Shown here: positions 63,593 to 64,000 of the stretch, piece by piece
Position numbering within the stretch: the first letter of the stretch is position 1
Layout of the letters: each line of letters begins with the position of its first letter
Origin: Clostridium sp. OF09-36
GTDB lineage: Bacteria; Bacillota; Clostridia; Lachnospirales; Lachnospiraceae
Length of the DNA stretch: 64,000 nucleotides
NCBI RefSeq assembly: GCF_003481985.1
Contig: NZ_QUMD01000015.1
Span: forward strand, 7,877-71,876
Reading direction: 5' to 3'
Notes under the pieces: generated by a model
Told to the model about the DNA's origin: nothing
The model's input: only the letters and a program-made list of their open reading frames with translations
Databases searched by the model: none
Translations under genes and position numbers: made by a program

Positions 63593-63663
63593 TTTCTTCC
63601 TCTCTCTCTTGTACTCGTTACATTCTATCTCATTTTTTATGGAAATGGAAGCAGTATTTCATC

Positions 63664-63692
63664 TTGGAAGGAAAAAGAAACTGTGTTAGGAT
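63664..63692 (+). promoter_or_regulatory. Possible promoter of the interrupted transporter gene
   Basis: -35 TTGGAA (63664-63669), 17-bp spacer, -10 TAGGAT (63687-63692); AAAAGGAG precedes the ATG at 63778. Confidence 0.5.
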
Positions 63693-63777
63693 AGTGAGCG
63701 GGAACCCGGTCATTTCATTGCCGGTGTCGTTCGCAACATCTGCGGTTTCCCTATTACAAACGAAAAGGAGTATTTTC

Positions 63778-63924
63778 ATGGAAACTGTTACCTTGGGACT
63801 TTTTTCCCTTATTCTGATAACCTGTCTTATCTTCGGGCTTCCTACCCTGTATGCCCTCTTTGCAGGACTCATCCTCTTTAGCGGATATGCAGTGACATAC
63901 TCCCACCACTTAGCTAGCGCCTGA
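63778..63924 (+). pseudogene. Transporter gene truncated by an insertion element
   Basis: The frame starts well (AAAAGGAG, then METVTLGLFSLILITCLIFG) with a hydrophobic N-terminus resembling ion or solute antiporters. After about 38 residues (FSGYA, then VTYSHHL) it passes into the end of an IS200/IS605-type element and stops at 63924. The rest of the gene would lie beyond the element, outside the window. The exact family cannot be told from one and a half helices. Confidence 0.6.
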
Positions 63925-64000
63925 AGTGGGGGCTTCTCGTTCGATTGCCCGATAGGGCAAAGCATAAGCGAGCTATCCCCGTGTGTCCCACGGTTTTATT
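63893..64000 (-). mobile_element. Right end of an IS200/IS605-family (TnpB-type) element, partial
   Basis: Read on the minus strand the sequence ends ACGAGAAGCCCCCACTTC, a short loop, AAGTGGTGGGAGTATGTCAC, then chromosomal DNA of the transporter gene. This hairpin end, preceded by GAGAAGC, matches the layout of the right end and omega-RNA scaffold in tnpB-carrying IS605-group elements. Two more hairpins lie further in, at 63945-63960 (TTGCCC/GGGCAA) and 63979-63993 (CCGTG/CACGG). The tnpB gene itself would lie beyond the window edge, read toward this end. Confidence 0.65.
63893..64000 (-). ncRNA. Probable omega-RNA (reRNA) scaffold of the TnpB element, partial
   Basis: In this element class the 3' end of the tnpB transcript, running through the right end into flanking DNA, forms the guide RNA. 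The three hairpins described for the element are in the right place. The guide would be the adjoining chromosomal sequence, starting near TGCATATCCGCTAAAG. Inferred from layout only. Confidence 0.5.

Overview
The window looks like part of the chromosome of an anaerobic Firmicute of the class Clostridia, most likely Lachnospiraceae. This rests on gene content and style: about 50% G+C with A/T-rich promoters, strong GGAGG ribosome sites, a tyrosine T-box leader, a class B sortase with an LPXTG-type protein, GerM, DegV, AgcS, MntP, DUF362 and AIM24 family proteins. I cannot name the species. No rRNA, tRNA or CRISPR array was seen.

Layout. 1-11 kb: a GPH-type transporter (cut by the window edge) and a short-chain dehydrogenase, probably controlled by the neighbouring MerR regulator; a hotdog thioesterase; TcdA; a decayed azlC-azlD remnant; MntP; an AgcS amino-acid symporter; a PHP phosphatase with two secreted proteins; and a damaged MATE pump. 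11-45 kb: a surface-adhesion locus read leftwards. It begins with one gene of about 29.2 kb (45140 to 15926) for a wall-anchored protein of about 9,740 residues, followed by an anchored family-5 solute-binding protein, a class B sortase and a degenerate-GGDEF/EAL protein. 45-49 kb: a DUF4143 ATPase with five exact-period 23-bp repeats upstream of its promoter, a decayed second DUF4143 gene, and a BTAD-type regulator with an internal amber codon. 49-57 kb: a DUF362 ferredoxin-like protein, an inverted pair of long structured elements around a shared terminator, rsmH, tyrS with its T-box, AIM24 and SstT. 57-64 kb: a LytTR response regulator, ComEC, a GerM lipoprotein, a sensor kinase, DegV, and a transporter gene cut after about 38 codons by what appears to be the right end of an IS200/IS605-type element.

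Reading frames. At least 12 breaks occur in eight otherwise good genes: merR, tcdA, agcS, MATE, the solute-binding protein, the giant adhesin (five), the response regulator and comEC. Each is repaired by adding one base. None needs a base removed, and the density is about the same inside and outside the giant gene. The simplest reading is a deletion-biased consensus error, so I annotate these as single genes and mark each break. The azlC-azlD chimera, the internal MATE deletion, the DUF4143 remnant and the amber codon are different kinds of lesion and may be real.

Most noteworthy are the giant adhesin with its private sortase cluster, the pair of about 190-nt structured elements whose stems change sequence but keep pairing, the 23-bp repeat array, and the MerR-type promoter with a 19-bp spacer.
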